Of a stretch of 5,290 nucleotides of DNA, positions 1 to 5,290 are shown in pieces. How positions within the stretch are numbered: position 1 is the stretch's first letter; every line of letters begins with the position of its first letter. A program made the translations under genes and the position numbers. The notes beneath the pieces are model-generated. The model saw only the letters and a program-made list of their open reading frames with translations, had not been told where the DNA came from and made no database searches. Origin of the DNA: Opitutaceae bacterium. Lineage in GTDB: Bacteria; Verrucomicrobiota; Verrucomicrobiia; Opitutales; Opitutaceae. The stretch lies in assembly GCA_003168315.1 (NCBI GenBank), contig PMSP01000226.1:1-5290 (forward strand). The letters are read 5' to 3'.

Positions 1-1093
1 CGGCGCCGACTTCGCCGCCGAGCAGGTCCAGCCGCTCGCCGTGGCGGACTCGCGGCTGGAACCGGTGCTCGATGACATCGAGCAGGTCCGGGTGGCCGCG
101 CAGCAGGCGACCCGGCTGACCCGTCAGCTGCTGACCTTTGCCCGCCACGAGGTCGTCAGGCCGGAGGTCCTCGATCTCAACGAGGCGGTGGCCGAAGCCG
201 GGCAGCTGCTGCGCCGCACCGTGGGGGAGCACGTTGACCTCAGCATTACCCCGGATGCGGCCCTGTGGCGGGTCAAGGCCGACCGCGGGCAGCTCGAGCA
301 GGTGCTGGTGAACCTGGCGGTCAACGCGCGGGACGCCATGCCGACGGGCGGCAGGCTCGCGATCTCCGCCACGCCCGCCACGGTCTCCGCGTCCTCCCCC
401 CGGCCCCATCCCGACGCGATACCCGGGGACTTCGTGCGGATCGACATCTCGGACACCGGCCACGGCATCCCCGACATCCTGAAGGGCCAGATATTCGACC
501 CGTTCTTCACGACCAAGGGCGTGGGCCGCGGGAGCGGCCTGCGCATCTCGACCGCGAGGTCGATCGTCAAGGCGCACTGCGGCTTCATCACGTTCGTCTC
601 GACCGAGGGCATCGGCACGACCTTCTCCATATTCCTGCCGACCGCGGAGGCGGGCCTGTCGCGCCCGGTCCGCGGCGAGGTGGCGAAGCCGGCCGCCGGC
701 CCCCTGCCCCGGGGCAAGGGCGAGAACATCCTCGTCGTCGACGACGAGGAGTCGGTGCGGCTCATCATGCGGAGCACCCTTGAGAACTTCGGGTACAAGG
801 CCGTGGGCGCGGCGGACGGCACCGAGGCCGTGACGCTTTTCAGGAGCGCGCCCGCGCTGTTCGACATGGCCCTCGTCGACATGCAGATGCCGGGCCTGGA
901 CGGGGGCAAGACCATCCTCTCCCTGCGCCACCTGCGCCCCGACCTGCCGATCGTCGCGGCCAGCGGGCTCGCCACGAGCCAGAACCGGGAGGAGGCGGCC
1001 GCAAACGGGGTCCGCCACTTCCTCGAGAAGCCGTTCAGCGTCGAGACCCTGATCCGCACGGTGCACGCCGCGATGGCCAAGGCGGCTCCGTGA
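1..1093 (+). CDS. Hybrid sensor histidine kinase, C-terminal part (HisKA end, HATPase_c, receiver); 5'-partial
   Basis: The reading frame is open to the left edge (first full codon at base 2), so this is the last 363 residues of a longer protein; the GTG at 41 is only an internal codon. The visible part starts late in the HisKA dimerisation domain (ATRLTRQLLTFAR). The H-box with the phosphoacceptor histidine should lie just off the window. HATPase_c follows, with an N-box (NLAVNARDAM, visible residues about 104-113), G1 box DTGHGI (about 151) and F-box DPFFTTK (about 166). A linker leads to a complete receiver domain (about 242-360) with the acidic pair in VVDDEE, phosphoacceptor Asp in LVDMQMPG (about 293), Ser in AASG and Lys in EKPF. 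These residues support autophosphorylation followed by transfer to the attached receiver. The G2 box reads GSGLRIST where the family has GTGLGLST. Any sensor domain is outside the window, so the signal is unknown. The stop overlaps the permease start. Confidence 0.93.
   Translation, partial: GADFAAEQVQPLAVADSRLEPVLDDIEQVRVAAQQATRLTRQLLTFARHEVVRPEVLDLNEAVAEAGQLLRRTVGEHVDLSITPDAALWRVKADRGQLEQVLVNLAVNARDAMPTGGRLAISATPATVSASSPRPHPDAIPGDFVRIDISDTGHGIPDILKGQIFDPFFTTKGVGRGSGLRISTARSIVKAHCGFITFVSTEGIGTTFSIFLPTAEAGLSRPVRGEVAKPAAGPLPRGKGENILVVDDEESVRLIMRSTLENFGYKAVGAADGTEAVTLFRSAPALFDMALVDMQMPGLDGGKTILSLRHLRPDLPIVAASGLATSQNREEAAANGVRHFLEKPFSVETLIRTVHAAMAKAAP
1079..1085 (+). promoter_or_regulatory. Shine-Dalgarno for the LptF/LptG permease, inside the kinase gene
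   Basis: AAGGCGG lies inside the last codons of the kinase, with AAGG 7 bases before the GTG at 1090. This spacing supports GTG 1090 as the true start. With the 4-base GTGA overlap (GTG start 1090-1092, TGA stop 1091-1093) it implies translational coupling of the two genes on one mRNA. Confidence 0.6.
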
Positions 1094-2253
1094 ACCTGCT
1101 GGACCGGCACATATTCAGGAGCGTCCTGGCGACGGCGCTCGCGGCGGTCGCCCTGTTCACGTTCGTGCTGGTGGCCGGCAACATCATCCGCGACCTGCTC
1201 GGGCTGCTCCTTTCCGGCCAGCTGCCGTTCCTCTCGTTCTGGAAGCTGGTCCTCCTGCTGATCCCCTTCGTCATCTACTACGCGCTGCCCCTCGGGATGC
1301 TGACCGGGGTCCTGCTCACGCTCGGGCGCCTGTCGTCGGACAGCGAGATCACGGCGATGCGCGCCGCGGGCATCAGCGTCATCAGGATCGCGAGGCCGGT
1401 CCTCATCCTTGCGGTCCTGGGGATCGTGCTCGGCCTCAGGGTCAATTTCGAGACGATGCCGTGGGCGCGCGTCCAGTACCACACGGAGCTCGCGGCCGCC
1501 GTCCGCGCGAGCCCGCTCGGCTACATCAAGGCGAAGACGTTCATCCGGGACTTCCCGGACTGCGTGATCTACGTCGAGGCCAAGGAGGCGGGGACTAAGA
1601 ACGGGCAGGACATCCAGGGCGTCTGGATCTGGTTCCTCGACTCCGAGCGCAGGGTCTACCGGTTCCTCCGGGCGAAATCGGGGCACGTCGACTATGACGA
1701 GTCGACGAACGAGTTCATCATAACGCTGGCGAACGCGCAGGACGAGGAGCACGACCGGAAGGCCCCCGACGACTACACCCAGGCGCTGCGCGCTCCGTCG
1801 GCCGAGCAGGCCGACCCGATCCGCCTCTCCCTCGCCCGATACTTTGGCGGGGAGGCCATCCACAAGAAGCTGCCCTGGATGACCTACGGCGAGCTGGTCG
1901 CCGAGAAGTCCAGGCTCGAGGGCGAGCCGGTCGCCGCCGGCAAGGAGAGGCAGCACGAGCGCGACATCATGAAGGTCACGCTCACGATCCAGGACAAGAT
2001 CAACATGGCGCTGGCCATATTCACGTTCGCCTTCGTGGGCGTGCCCCTCGGGATAAAGGTGTCCCGCCGGGAGACGAGCGCGAACCTGGCCGTCGCGGTC
2101 CTCCTCGCCCTCGGGTATTATTTCCTGATCGTGGTGGTCGGCTGGCTTGACCAGCACCCCGAGTACAGGCCGGACCTGCTGCTCTGGGTCCCGAACATCC
2201 TGCTCCTGGGGCTCGGCCTCTGGCTCCTCAGGCGGCTGGACAGGGCATCCTGA
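1090..2253 (+). CDS. LptF/LptG (YjgP/YjgQ) family LPS export permease
   Basis: A 387-residue inner-membrane protein, close to the usual family length. It has three N-terminal membrane segments (about 12-36, 53-78, 101-118), a polar periplasmic region (about 120-300, the LptF/G beta-jellyroll position), and three C-terminal segments (about 304-324, 333-352, 363-382). Diagnostic stretches are ALPLGMLTGVLLTLGRLSSD with SEITAMRAAGIS after it (the cytoplasmic coupling helix region), then GVPLGIKVSRRETS and LGYYFL. In the known system LptF and LptG form the membrane part of the LptB2FG ABC transporter, which extracts LPS from the inner membrane and feeds it to the LptC/A bridge. Sequence alone does not tell LptF from LptG, so no symbol is given. 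The start is GTG, overlapping the kinase stop by 4 bases. The stop faces that of arnD 3 bases away. No partner lptF/G or lptB is visible. Confidence 0.92.
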   Translation: MNLLDRHIFRSVLATALAAVALFTFVLVAGNIIRDLLGLLLSGQLPFLSFWKLVLLLIPFVIYYALPLGMLTGVLLTLGRLSSDSEITAMRAAGISVIRIARPVLILAVLGIVLGLRVNFETMPWARVQYHTELAAAVRASPLGYIKAKTFIRDFPDCVIYVEAKEAGTKNGQDIQGVWIWFLDSERRVYRFLRAKSGHVDYDESTNEFIITLANAQDEEHDRKAPDDYTQALRAPSAEQADPIRLSLARYFGGEAIHKKLPWMTYGELVAEKSRLEGEPVAAGKERQHERDIMKVTLTIQDKINMALAIFTFAFVGVPLGIKVSRRETSANLAVAVLLALGYYFLIVVVGWLDQHPEYRPDLLLWVPNILLLGLGLWLLRRLDRAS

Positions 2254-2261
2254 CGGTCAGG
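2249..2261. repeat. 13-base palindrome covering both convergent stop codons
   Basis: CCTGAC-G-GTCAGG is a perfect inverted repeat around base 2255. Its left arm contains the TGA of the permease and its right arm the TCA (reverse TGA) of arnD. As RNA it could only form a stem of about 5 bp with a 3-base loop. No T-tract follows on either strand, so it is not called a terminator. It may simply reflect two facing TGA codons with matching flanks. Confidence 0.5.
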
Positions 2262-3159
2262 CGGCCTGCGTCGCCACGAGCCCGCTCCGCCCGTCGATGG
2301 CGGCCATCGACTGGACGCACACGGGCACGGCCGCCCGGTCGGAGAGGATCCTCCGGGCCTCCGCGTCCAGCCGCACGAACTCGATCCCCGCCCTGCGGCA
2401 CGCCGCGAGCAGGTTCCGGAATATCCCGCGCCGGCCCATCCCCTCGATCTCGGCGTGGATGGTCAGCACGTTGAGCCGGTCGTCCCGCAGGAGGGAGAGG
2501 ATGTGGCCGGCGAGGACCGAGTCGGGAAACCCCGGCCTGCCCATGAGCTCGTCCAGCGTCGGCAGGGTGCTCGGGACCTCGAGCGTGCGGAAGACCCTTC
2601 CGCCGATGCTGGGGAAGAATGGGCGCGTGCCGCGGGTGTCGCTTGAATAAAGGAGGCCAGCCTCGTCGTACACCTCGCGGCTCCGCGCGTTGCTCTGCCA
2701 GCCCGCGGCACCCGCGGTGCGGGCCTCCTCGCCGAACACGCGCGCGAACTCGGCCCGGGCGAGCGCGAACTCAGCCCTGACCTCGGCGAGCCCCATTCCC
2801 TGCATGTGGTCCTGCCAGCGGAAGTGGTTGTGGCAATGGATGCCGACCTCGAAGCCCGCCGCACGCACCGCGCGCATCGCCGCCTCGTTGCGCCTGCCGA
2901 TGTGCGGCGCCGGCAGGAGCGTCCCGTTCAGCAGGGTCCGGATCCCGTAGATCCCGACGACGCTCGTGCGGCTGACCTTGCTGAAGAAGCCCGGCCTGAA
3001 CACCCGCGAGACCGCCCGGCCCGTCTGGTCCGGCCCCAGCGAGAAGAGGAAGCACGCCTCGGCCCCGAACTCCGCGCAGTCCGCCACCAGGTTCGGGACG
3101 CCGACGCGCGTCCCGCGGTCGGTGTCGGCGTCCACCTTGAGCGCAAGTCGCGGCGCCAT
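2257..3159 (-). CDS. arnD: ArnD, 4-deoxy-4-formamido-L-arabinose-phosphoundecaprenol deformylase
   Basis: A 300-residue protein of the polysaccharide deacetylase (NodB) fold, similar in length to E. coli ArnD. It matches recalled E. coli ArnD in order: DADTDRGTRVGVP at 10-22 (E. coli DVDTFRGTREGVP), SLGPDQTGR at 40-48, EVGIHCHNHFRWQ at 104-116 with metal ligands H108 and H112 (HxxxH) joining D12, AAGWQ at 151-155, SSDTRG at 172-177, VPSTLPTLDELMGR at 195-208 and TIHAEIEG at 233-240. Known role: removal of the formyl group from undecaprenyl-phosphate-Ara4FN, giving the lipid-linked Ara4N that ArnT transfers to lipid A. It acts at the inner membrane. ATG 3159 puts the first motif at the same distance from the N terminus as in E. 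coli and has TGAGGG just upstream. It lies 5 bases downstream of the ArnA-like gene, apparently in one operon with it. A related deformylase on another lipid-linked formamido sugar cannot be excluded. Confidence 0.93.
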   Translation of the reverse strand: MAPRLALKVDADTDRGTRVGVPNLVADCAEFGAEACFLFSLGPDQTGRAVSRVFRPGFFSKVSRTSVVGIYGIRTLLNGTLLPAPHIGRRNEAAMRAVRAAGFEVGIHCHNHFRWQDHMQGMGLAEVRAEFALARAEFARVFGEEARTAGAAGWQSNARSREVYDEAGLLYSSDTRGTRPFFPSIGGRVFRTLEVPSTLPTLDELMGRPGFPDSVLAGHILSLLRDDRLNVLTIHAEIEGMGRRGIFRNLLAACRRAGIEFVRLDAEARRILSDRAAVPVCVQSMAAIDGRSGLVATQAA

Positions 3160-3161
3160 GG

Positions 3162-3167
3162 CCCTCA
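3162..3167 (-). promoter_or_regulatory. Shine-Dalgarno of arnD overlapping the upstream stop codon
   Basis: On the minus strand TGAGGG is followed by CC and the ATG of arnD. The TGA is the stop of the ArnA-like gene, so the stop codon forms part of the ribosome binding site. Spacing to ATG is short. The arrangement supports ATG 3159 and translational coupling of the two genes. Confidence 0.5.
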
Positions 3168-4202
3168 GTCGAGCTGGTAGTCCTTGTGGGCCAGGTGGTA
3201 GTCGAGCGTGAGCTTGATCGCCGTCCTCAGGTCGACCTTGGGCCTCCAGCCCAGCTGCCTCCTGATCGCGGCCACCGAGGGCACGCGGCGCTGGATGTCC
3301 TGGTAGTACTTGCCGAAGTACTTCCCCGAGGAGACGACGACCGTCCGCGCATTGGCCGCCTGTTTCCTGTACTCCGGGAACTGGCGGAAGGCGGCGATGA
3401 TCAGCTTCGCCAGCTGGGCCACGCTCACGTTGTTGGCGGGGTTGCCTATGTTGAAGATCTGGCGCGAGGCGCGGCCCCCCTTGTTCTCGATGATCCTGAG
3501 GAGGGCGTCGACGCCGTCGTCTATGAAGGTGAAGGACCGGCCCTGCCTGCCGCCGTCGACGAGCTGGAGCGGCTTCTCAAAGATGACGTTCGAGATGAAC
3601 TGCGTGAACAGCCGCGAGCTCCCCTCCTTGGCCTCCATGACGTTGTCGAGCTTCGGCCCGATCCAGTTGAACGGGCGGAAGAGCGTGTAGTCGATCCCGT
3701 CGCGCACGCCGTAGGCGTAGATCACCCGGTCGAGGAGCTGCTTCGAGCACGCGTAGATCCAGCGCTGGCGCTCGATCGGGCCGTACACGAGCGGGCTGGT
3801 GGCCTCGTCCAGCTCCCTGTCCGGGCACATCCCGTAGACCTCGGAGGTCGAGGGGAAGATGATCCGCTTCCTGTACTTGGCGCACTTGCGGACGATCTCG
3901 AGGTTGGCCTCGAAATCGAGCTCGAAGACCCGGAGCGGGTCCTTCACGTACTGCACGGGGTTCGCGATCGCGACCAGCGGGAGCACCGCGTCGCACTTCT
4001 TCACGTGGTACTCGATCCATTCCCGCGAGATCGTGATGTCGCCCTCGACGAACTTGAACCGCGGGTTGCCGAGGCAGTCGCCGAGCTTGTGGTCGCCGAC
4101 GTCCATCCCGTAGACCTCCCAGTCCTTCTGCTTCAGGATGGCGTGGGTGAGCGAGCTGCCGATGAAACCGTTGGCGCCGAGGATGAGTACGCGTAGGGGC
4201 AT
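3165..4202 (-). CDS. arnA: ArnA-type UDP-glucuronate dehydrogenase/decarboxylase, stand-alone (no formyltransferase domain)
   Basis: A 345-residue SDR-family enzyme matching the C-terminal dehydrogenase half of E. coli ArnA almost end to end. It oxidatively decarboxylates UDP-glucuronate to UDP-4-keto-pentose, the first committed step towards Ara4N. Seen: Rossmann motif GANGFIG at 9-15; VYGMDVG at 30-36; FVEGDI and EWIEYHVKKCD at 51-71; VLPLVAIA at 73-80; RVFELDFEANL at 91-101; PSTSEVYGM at 117-125 with S120/E121 aligning to E. coli S433/E434; Y150xxxK154 (Y463/K467); LFRPFNWIGPKLDN at 174-187; YQDIQRRVPS with R306 aligning to E. coli R619. These residues separate ArnA from ordinary UDP-xylose synthases. 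The N-terminal formyltransferase domain of classical ArnA is absent. The frame stays open upstream to 4673, but that part runs antisense through the porin gene and terminator. ATG 4202 sits 8 residues before the first glycine of the fold. No good Shine-Dalgarno precedes it. Confidence 0.92.
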   Translation of the reverse strand: MPLRVLILGANGFIGSSLTHAILKQKDWEVYGMDVGDHKLGDCLGNPRFKFVEGDITISREWIEYHVKKCDAVLPLVAIANPVQYVKDPLRVFELDFEANLEIVRKCAKYRKRIIFPSTSEVYGMCPDRELDEATSPLVYGPIERQRWIYACSKQLLDRVIYAYGVRDGIDYTLFRPFNWIGPKLDNVMEAKEGSSRLFTQFISNVIFEKPLQLVDGGRQGRSFTFIDDGVDALLRIIENKGGRASRQIFNIGNPANNVSVAQLAKLIIAAFRQFPEYRKQAANARTVVVSSGKYFGKYYQDIQRRVPSVAAIRRQLGWRPKVDLRTAIKLTLDYHLAHKDYQLD

Positions 4203-4223
4203 GGATGTGAAGGTCCGATAAAC

Positions 4224-4249
4224 CACGAAATCCCCGAAATGACACGAAA
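4224..4249 (-). repeat. Short CGAAA/TTTCG repeat in the leader of the arnA-like gene
   Basis: CGAAA occurs at 4226-4230, 4235-4239 and 4245-4249, 9 and 10 bases apart. The outer two are CACGAAA. Read on the minus strand this is three TTTCG units (TTTCGTG, TTTCGGG, TTTCGTG), followed by TTTATCGG and the start codon at 4202. The AT-rich character stands out from the GC-rich surroundings. It may hold promoter or operator elements of the arnA-like/arnD operon, but I could not fit a convincing -35/-10 pair. I recall similar TTTCGTG-rich intergenic tracts in Verrucomicrobiota and related environmental genomes; this is memory, not a search. Confidence 0.5.
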
Positions 4250-4254
4250 GAACA

Positions 4255-4271
4255 GCGCCCCGCCGGGGCGC
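4255..4271 (-). other. GC-rich hairpin between porin terminator and arnA-like leader
   Basis: A perfect 7-bp inverted repeat, GCGCCCC / GGGGCGC, with loop GCC. It directly abuts the A5 run that forms the T-tract of the porin terminator. On the minus strand it comes after that T-tract, so it could be a second, back-up terminator stem (though no T-run follows) or a 5' structure of the downstream transcript. On the plus strand it is followed by A5, which is wrong for termination. Confidence 0.45.
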
Positions 4272-4306
4272 AAAAAGGCCCGCGCCCTGGCAGGGGCGCG
4301 GGCCTT
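4272..4306 (-). terminator. Rho-independent terminator of the porin gene
   Basis: GGCCCGCGCCC (4277-4287) and GGGCGCGGGCC (4294-4304) form a perfect 11-bp GC-rich stem with a 6-base loop. Two flanking A-T pairs extend it to 13 bp. On the minus strand the stem is followed by TTTTT (complement of 4272-4276). It starts 14 bases after the porin stop codon at 4321, and separates the porin transcript from the arnA-like/arnD operon, which therefore needs its own promoter unless there is read-through. Confidence 0.88.
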
Positions 4307-4320
4307 CGGGCGGCCAAAGG

Positions 4321-5290
4321 TCAGAACAGGATGCCGGTCTCGACCGCGAAGCGGGTCTGGCTGGTGTTCGTGCCGCTCTTGCCGAAGGCTGCCCCGCTGG
4401 TCGTGGACGAAGCCCCGACGAACGAGATCTCGCCGCGGGCGAAGAACACGCCCACCTGGTAGGACGGCGTGAAGGTGAAGGAATAAGCCTTGCTTCCCGC
4501 GCCGTAGAGGAGGTTCGCCGACCCGTCGGTCGGGCTGCCCGATGACGAGATGTCCTCGGCGCGGGCCGACAGGTTCCAGCTCGTGTTCGGGATGGCGTAG
4601 TTGACCAGGACGCCGCCTCCCGTCGTGGACGTGTCCTTGACACCGATCTTGGCGGCATTGCCCGTGTCGGCATACTGGAAATAGGCCTGCGCGGTCCAGG
4701 CGCCTGCCGTGTACCCGTAGATCACGTTGAAGATCTCCGTGTCGTTGTTCAGGACCTCGGGCGTGGCCGAGGTGCCGTAGTCCGTTGAGCCGAGGTTTCC
4801 GCCGCCGATGAACTCCAGCGTGTTGGCGCTGTTGATCGTCCATGTCGCCGCGCCGGAGACCCAGTTGAAGCGATCGGAGTAGAAGCCGTCGTTCCAGGAT
4901 AGGTTGAAGGCGACGGGACCCGCGGTGTAGTTTGCCTGGACGCCGCGGCTGATGAGCGGCTCCTGGTTCCAGAGGAGGCCGCGCGAGATGTTCATGTTCT
5001 CATAGGTGAACGCGTACTCGGCGCCGATGAGCGTCGGGAGTTTTCCCGCCTCGATCGAGAACGCGGCGTTGGGCGCATACTTGATGAAGCCGATCGGAAG
5101 GGCTCCGAAGGTGGCGCTCATCGTGTTGCTCGCCGTCGTGTACGGGACCCCGACCGTCGGGAACGAGTACGCTCCGGCATCGGCGAAGAACTGGAACGCG
5201 CCGTCAACCTTCTGGACGAAGACCTGGGCGTTGCTGACGTCCGCGATCGCCGACTTCTCGCCGAAGAACGTGGGGGTGTCCGCCAGGGCA
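4321..5290 (-). CDS. Outer-membrane beta-barrel protein, OmpL-like porin (bbp2-type); N-terminus off the window
   Basis: The frame is open to the right edge, giving 322 visible residues. The ATG at 5121 is internal, because well-conserved-looking protein continues upstream of it (LADTPTFFGEKSAIADVSNA at the edge). The sequence alternates polar and hydrophobic/aromatic residues in short strands, with Gly/Ser/Thr/Asn-rich turns, no cysteine, and no membrane helix. It ends in FAVETGILF, whose terminal Phe fits the C-terminal beta-signal recognised by the BAM complex. Stretches such as IEAGKLPTLIGAEYAFTYEN, SRGLLWNQEPLISRGVQANY and NNDTEIFNVIYGY resemble the putative beta-barrel porin-2 family (bbp2, OmpL-like). 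Likely role: outer-membrane channel; the substrate is not readable from the sequence. A signal peptide is expected off the window. A strong terminator lies just downstream, so this is the last gene of its transcript. Confidence 0.85.
   Translation of the reverse strand, partial: ALADTPTFFGEKSAIADVSNAQVFVQKVDGAFQFFADAGAYSFPTVGVPYTTASNTMSATFGALPIGFIKYAPNAAFSIEAGKLPTLIGAEYAFTYENMNISRGLLWNQEPLISRGVQANYTAGPVAFNLSWNDGFYSDRFNWVSGAATWTINSANTLEFIGGGNLGSTDYGTSATPEVLNNDTEIFNVIYGYTAGAWTAQAYFQYADTGNAAKIGVKDTSTTGGGVLVNYAIPNTSWNLSARAEDISSSGSPTDGSANLLYGAGSKAYSFTFTPSYQVGVFFARGEISFVGASSTTSGAAFGKSGTNTSQTRFAVETGILF

Larger units (their letters stand above)
4203..4320. other. Intergenic stretch between porin and arnA-like gene
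   Basis: These 118 bases hold, from the porin side, the porin terminator, an abutting 7-bp GC hairpin, the three-unit TTTCG repeat and a short leader ending at ATG 4202. An in-frame GTG eight codons upstream of that ATG falls inside the repeat and is not preferred. The promoter of the arn operon should be in this stretch or within the porin 3' end. Confidence 0.6.

Noticed and set aside
41..43. GTG as the start of the kinase
   Set aside because: It lies within the HisKA domain, which would then lack its histidine. The frame is open to the window edge.
124..2157. A 677-codon open frame on the minus strand, antisense to the kinase and permease
   Set aside because: Low-complexity Arg/Asp/Glu/Pro/Leu-rich translation typical of an antisense frame in GC-rich DNA. 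The plus strand has two clearly recognised families over the same bases.
2257..3211. Several plus- and minus-strand open frames of 60-170 codons overlapping arnD
   Set aside because: They are Arg/Ala/Pro/Ser-rich alternative-frame translations without motifs, and overlap a confidently identified gene entirely.
3186..4196. A 336-codon open frame on the plus strand, antisense to the arnA-like gene
   Set aside because: Composition is Val/Leu/Asp/Arg/Glu-rich without a recognisable domain, and the opposite strand encodes a well-conserved ArnA dehydrogenase. It is a GC-content shadow.
4203..4673. 157-codon N-terminal extension of the arnA-like frame
   Set aside because: It reads through the porin terminator and antisense-frame porin sequence, is Arg/Pro/Ser-rich, and bears no resemblance to the ArnA formyltransferase domain. 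The dehydrogenase fold begins properly at ATG 4202.
5119..5121. ATG as the start of the porin
   Set aside because: Frame and porin-like sequence continue upstream for 56 codons to the window edge, and no signal peptide follows this ATG.

Overview
This is a GC-rich, gene-dense window from a Gram-negative (diderm) bacterium. It carries an LPS-export permease, two enzymes of lipid A aminoarabinose (L-Ara4N) modification, and an outer-membrane beta-barrel protein. The taxon cannot be fixed from sequence alone. The LptF/LptG-type permease, the free-standing ArnA dehydrogenase domain and a CGAAA-repeat leader together make me lean weakly towards Verrucomicrobiota; Acidobacteriota or a deltaproteobacterial lineage are also possible.

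Layout. Plus strand: (1) the C-terminal part of a hybrid sensor histidine kinase (end of HisKA, HATPase_c, receiver), entering from the left edge and ending at 1093; (2) an LptF/LptG-family permease (1090-2253), which overlaps the kinase by 4 bases. Minus strand, convergent: (3) arnD (3159-2257), whose stop lies 3 bases from the permease stop; (4) a stand-alone ArnA-type UDP-glucuronate dehydrogenase/decarboxylase (4202-3165), directly upstream of arnD with a 5-base gap; (5) a 118-base intergenic stretch (4203-4320) with a short CGAAA repeat, a GC-rich hairpin and a strong rho-independent terminator; (6) the C-terminal 322 residues of an OmpL-like/bbp2 beta-barrel porin, running off the right edge.

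How the genes fit together. The ArnA-type dehydrogenase makes UDP-Ara4-ketopentose from UDP-glucuronate. ArnD deformylates the undecaprenyl-linked Ara4-formyl-N later in the same route. The other arn steps (ArnB, formyltransferase, ArnC, ArnT) are not in this window, and the formyltransferase half of classical ArnA is absent from this protein. The permease belongs to the machine that extracts finished LPS from the inner membrane. Four of the five genes therefore concern the outer envelope, and the kinase translationally linked to the permease is a plausible, unproven sensor for it.

I see no mobile element, CRISPR array, tRNA or rRNA. I found no convincing undescribed system. The points most worth a second look are the split arn arrangement, the kinase-permease coupling, the altered ATP-lid motif of the kinase, and the leader upstream of the arnA-like gene.
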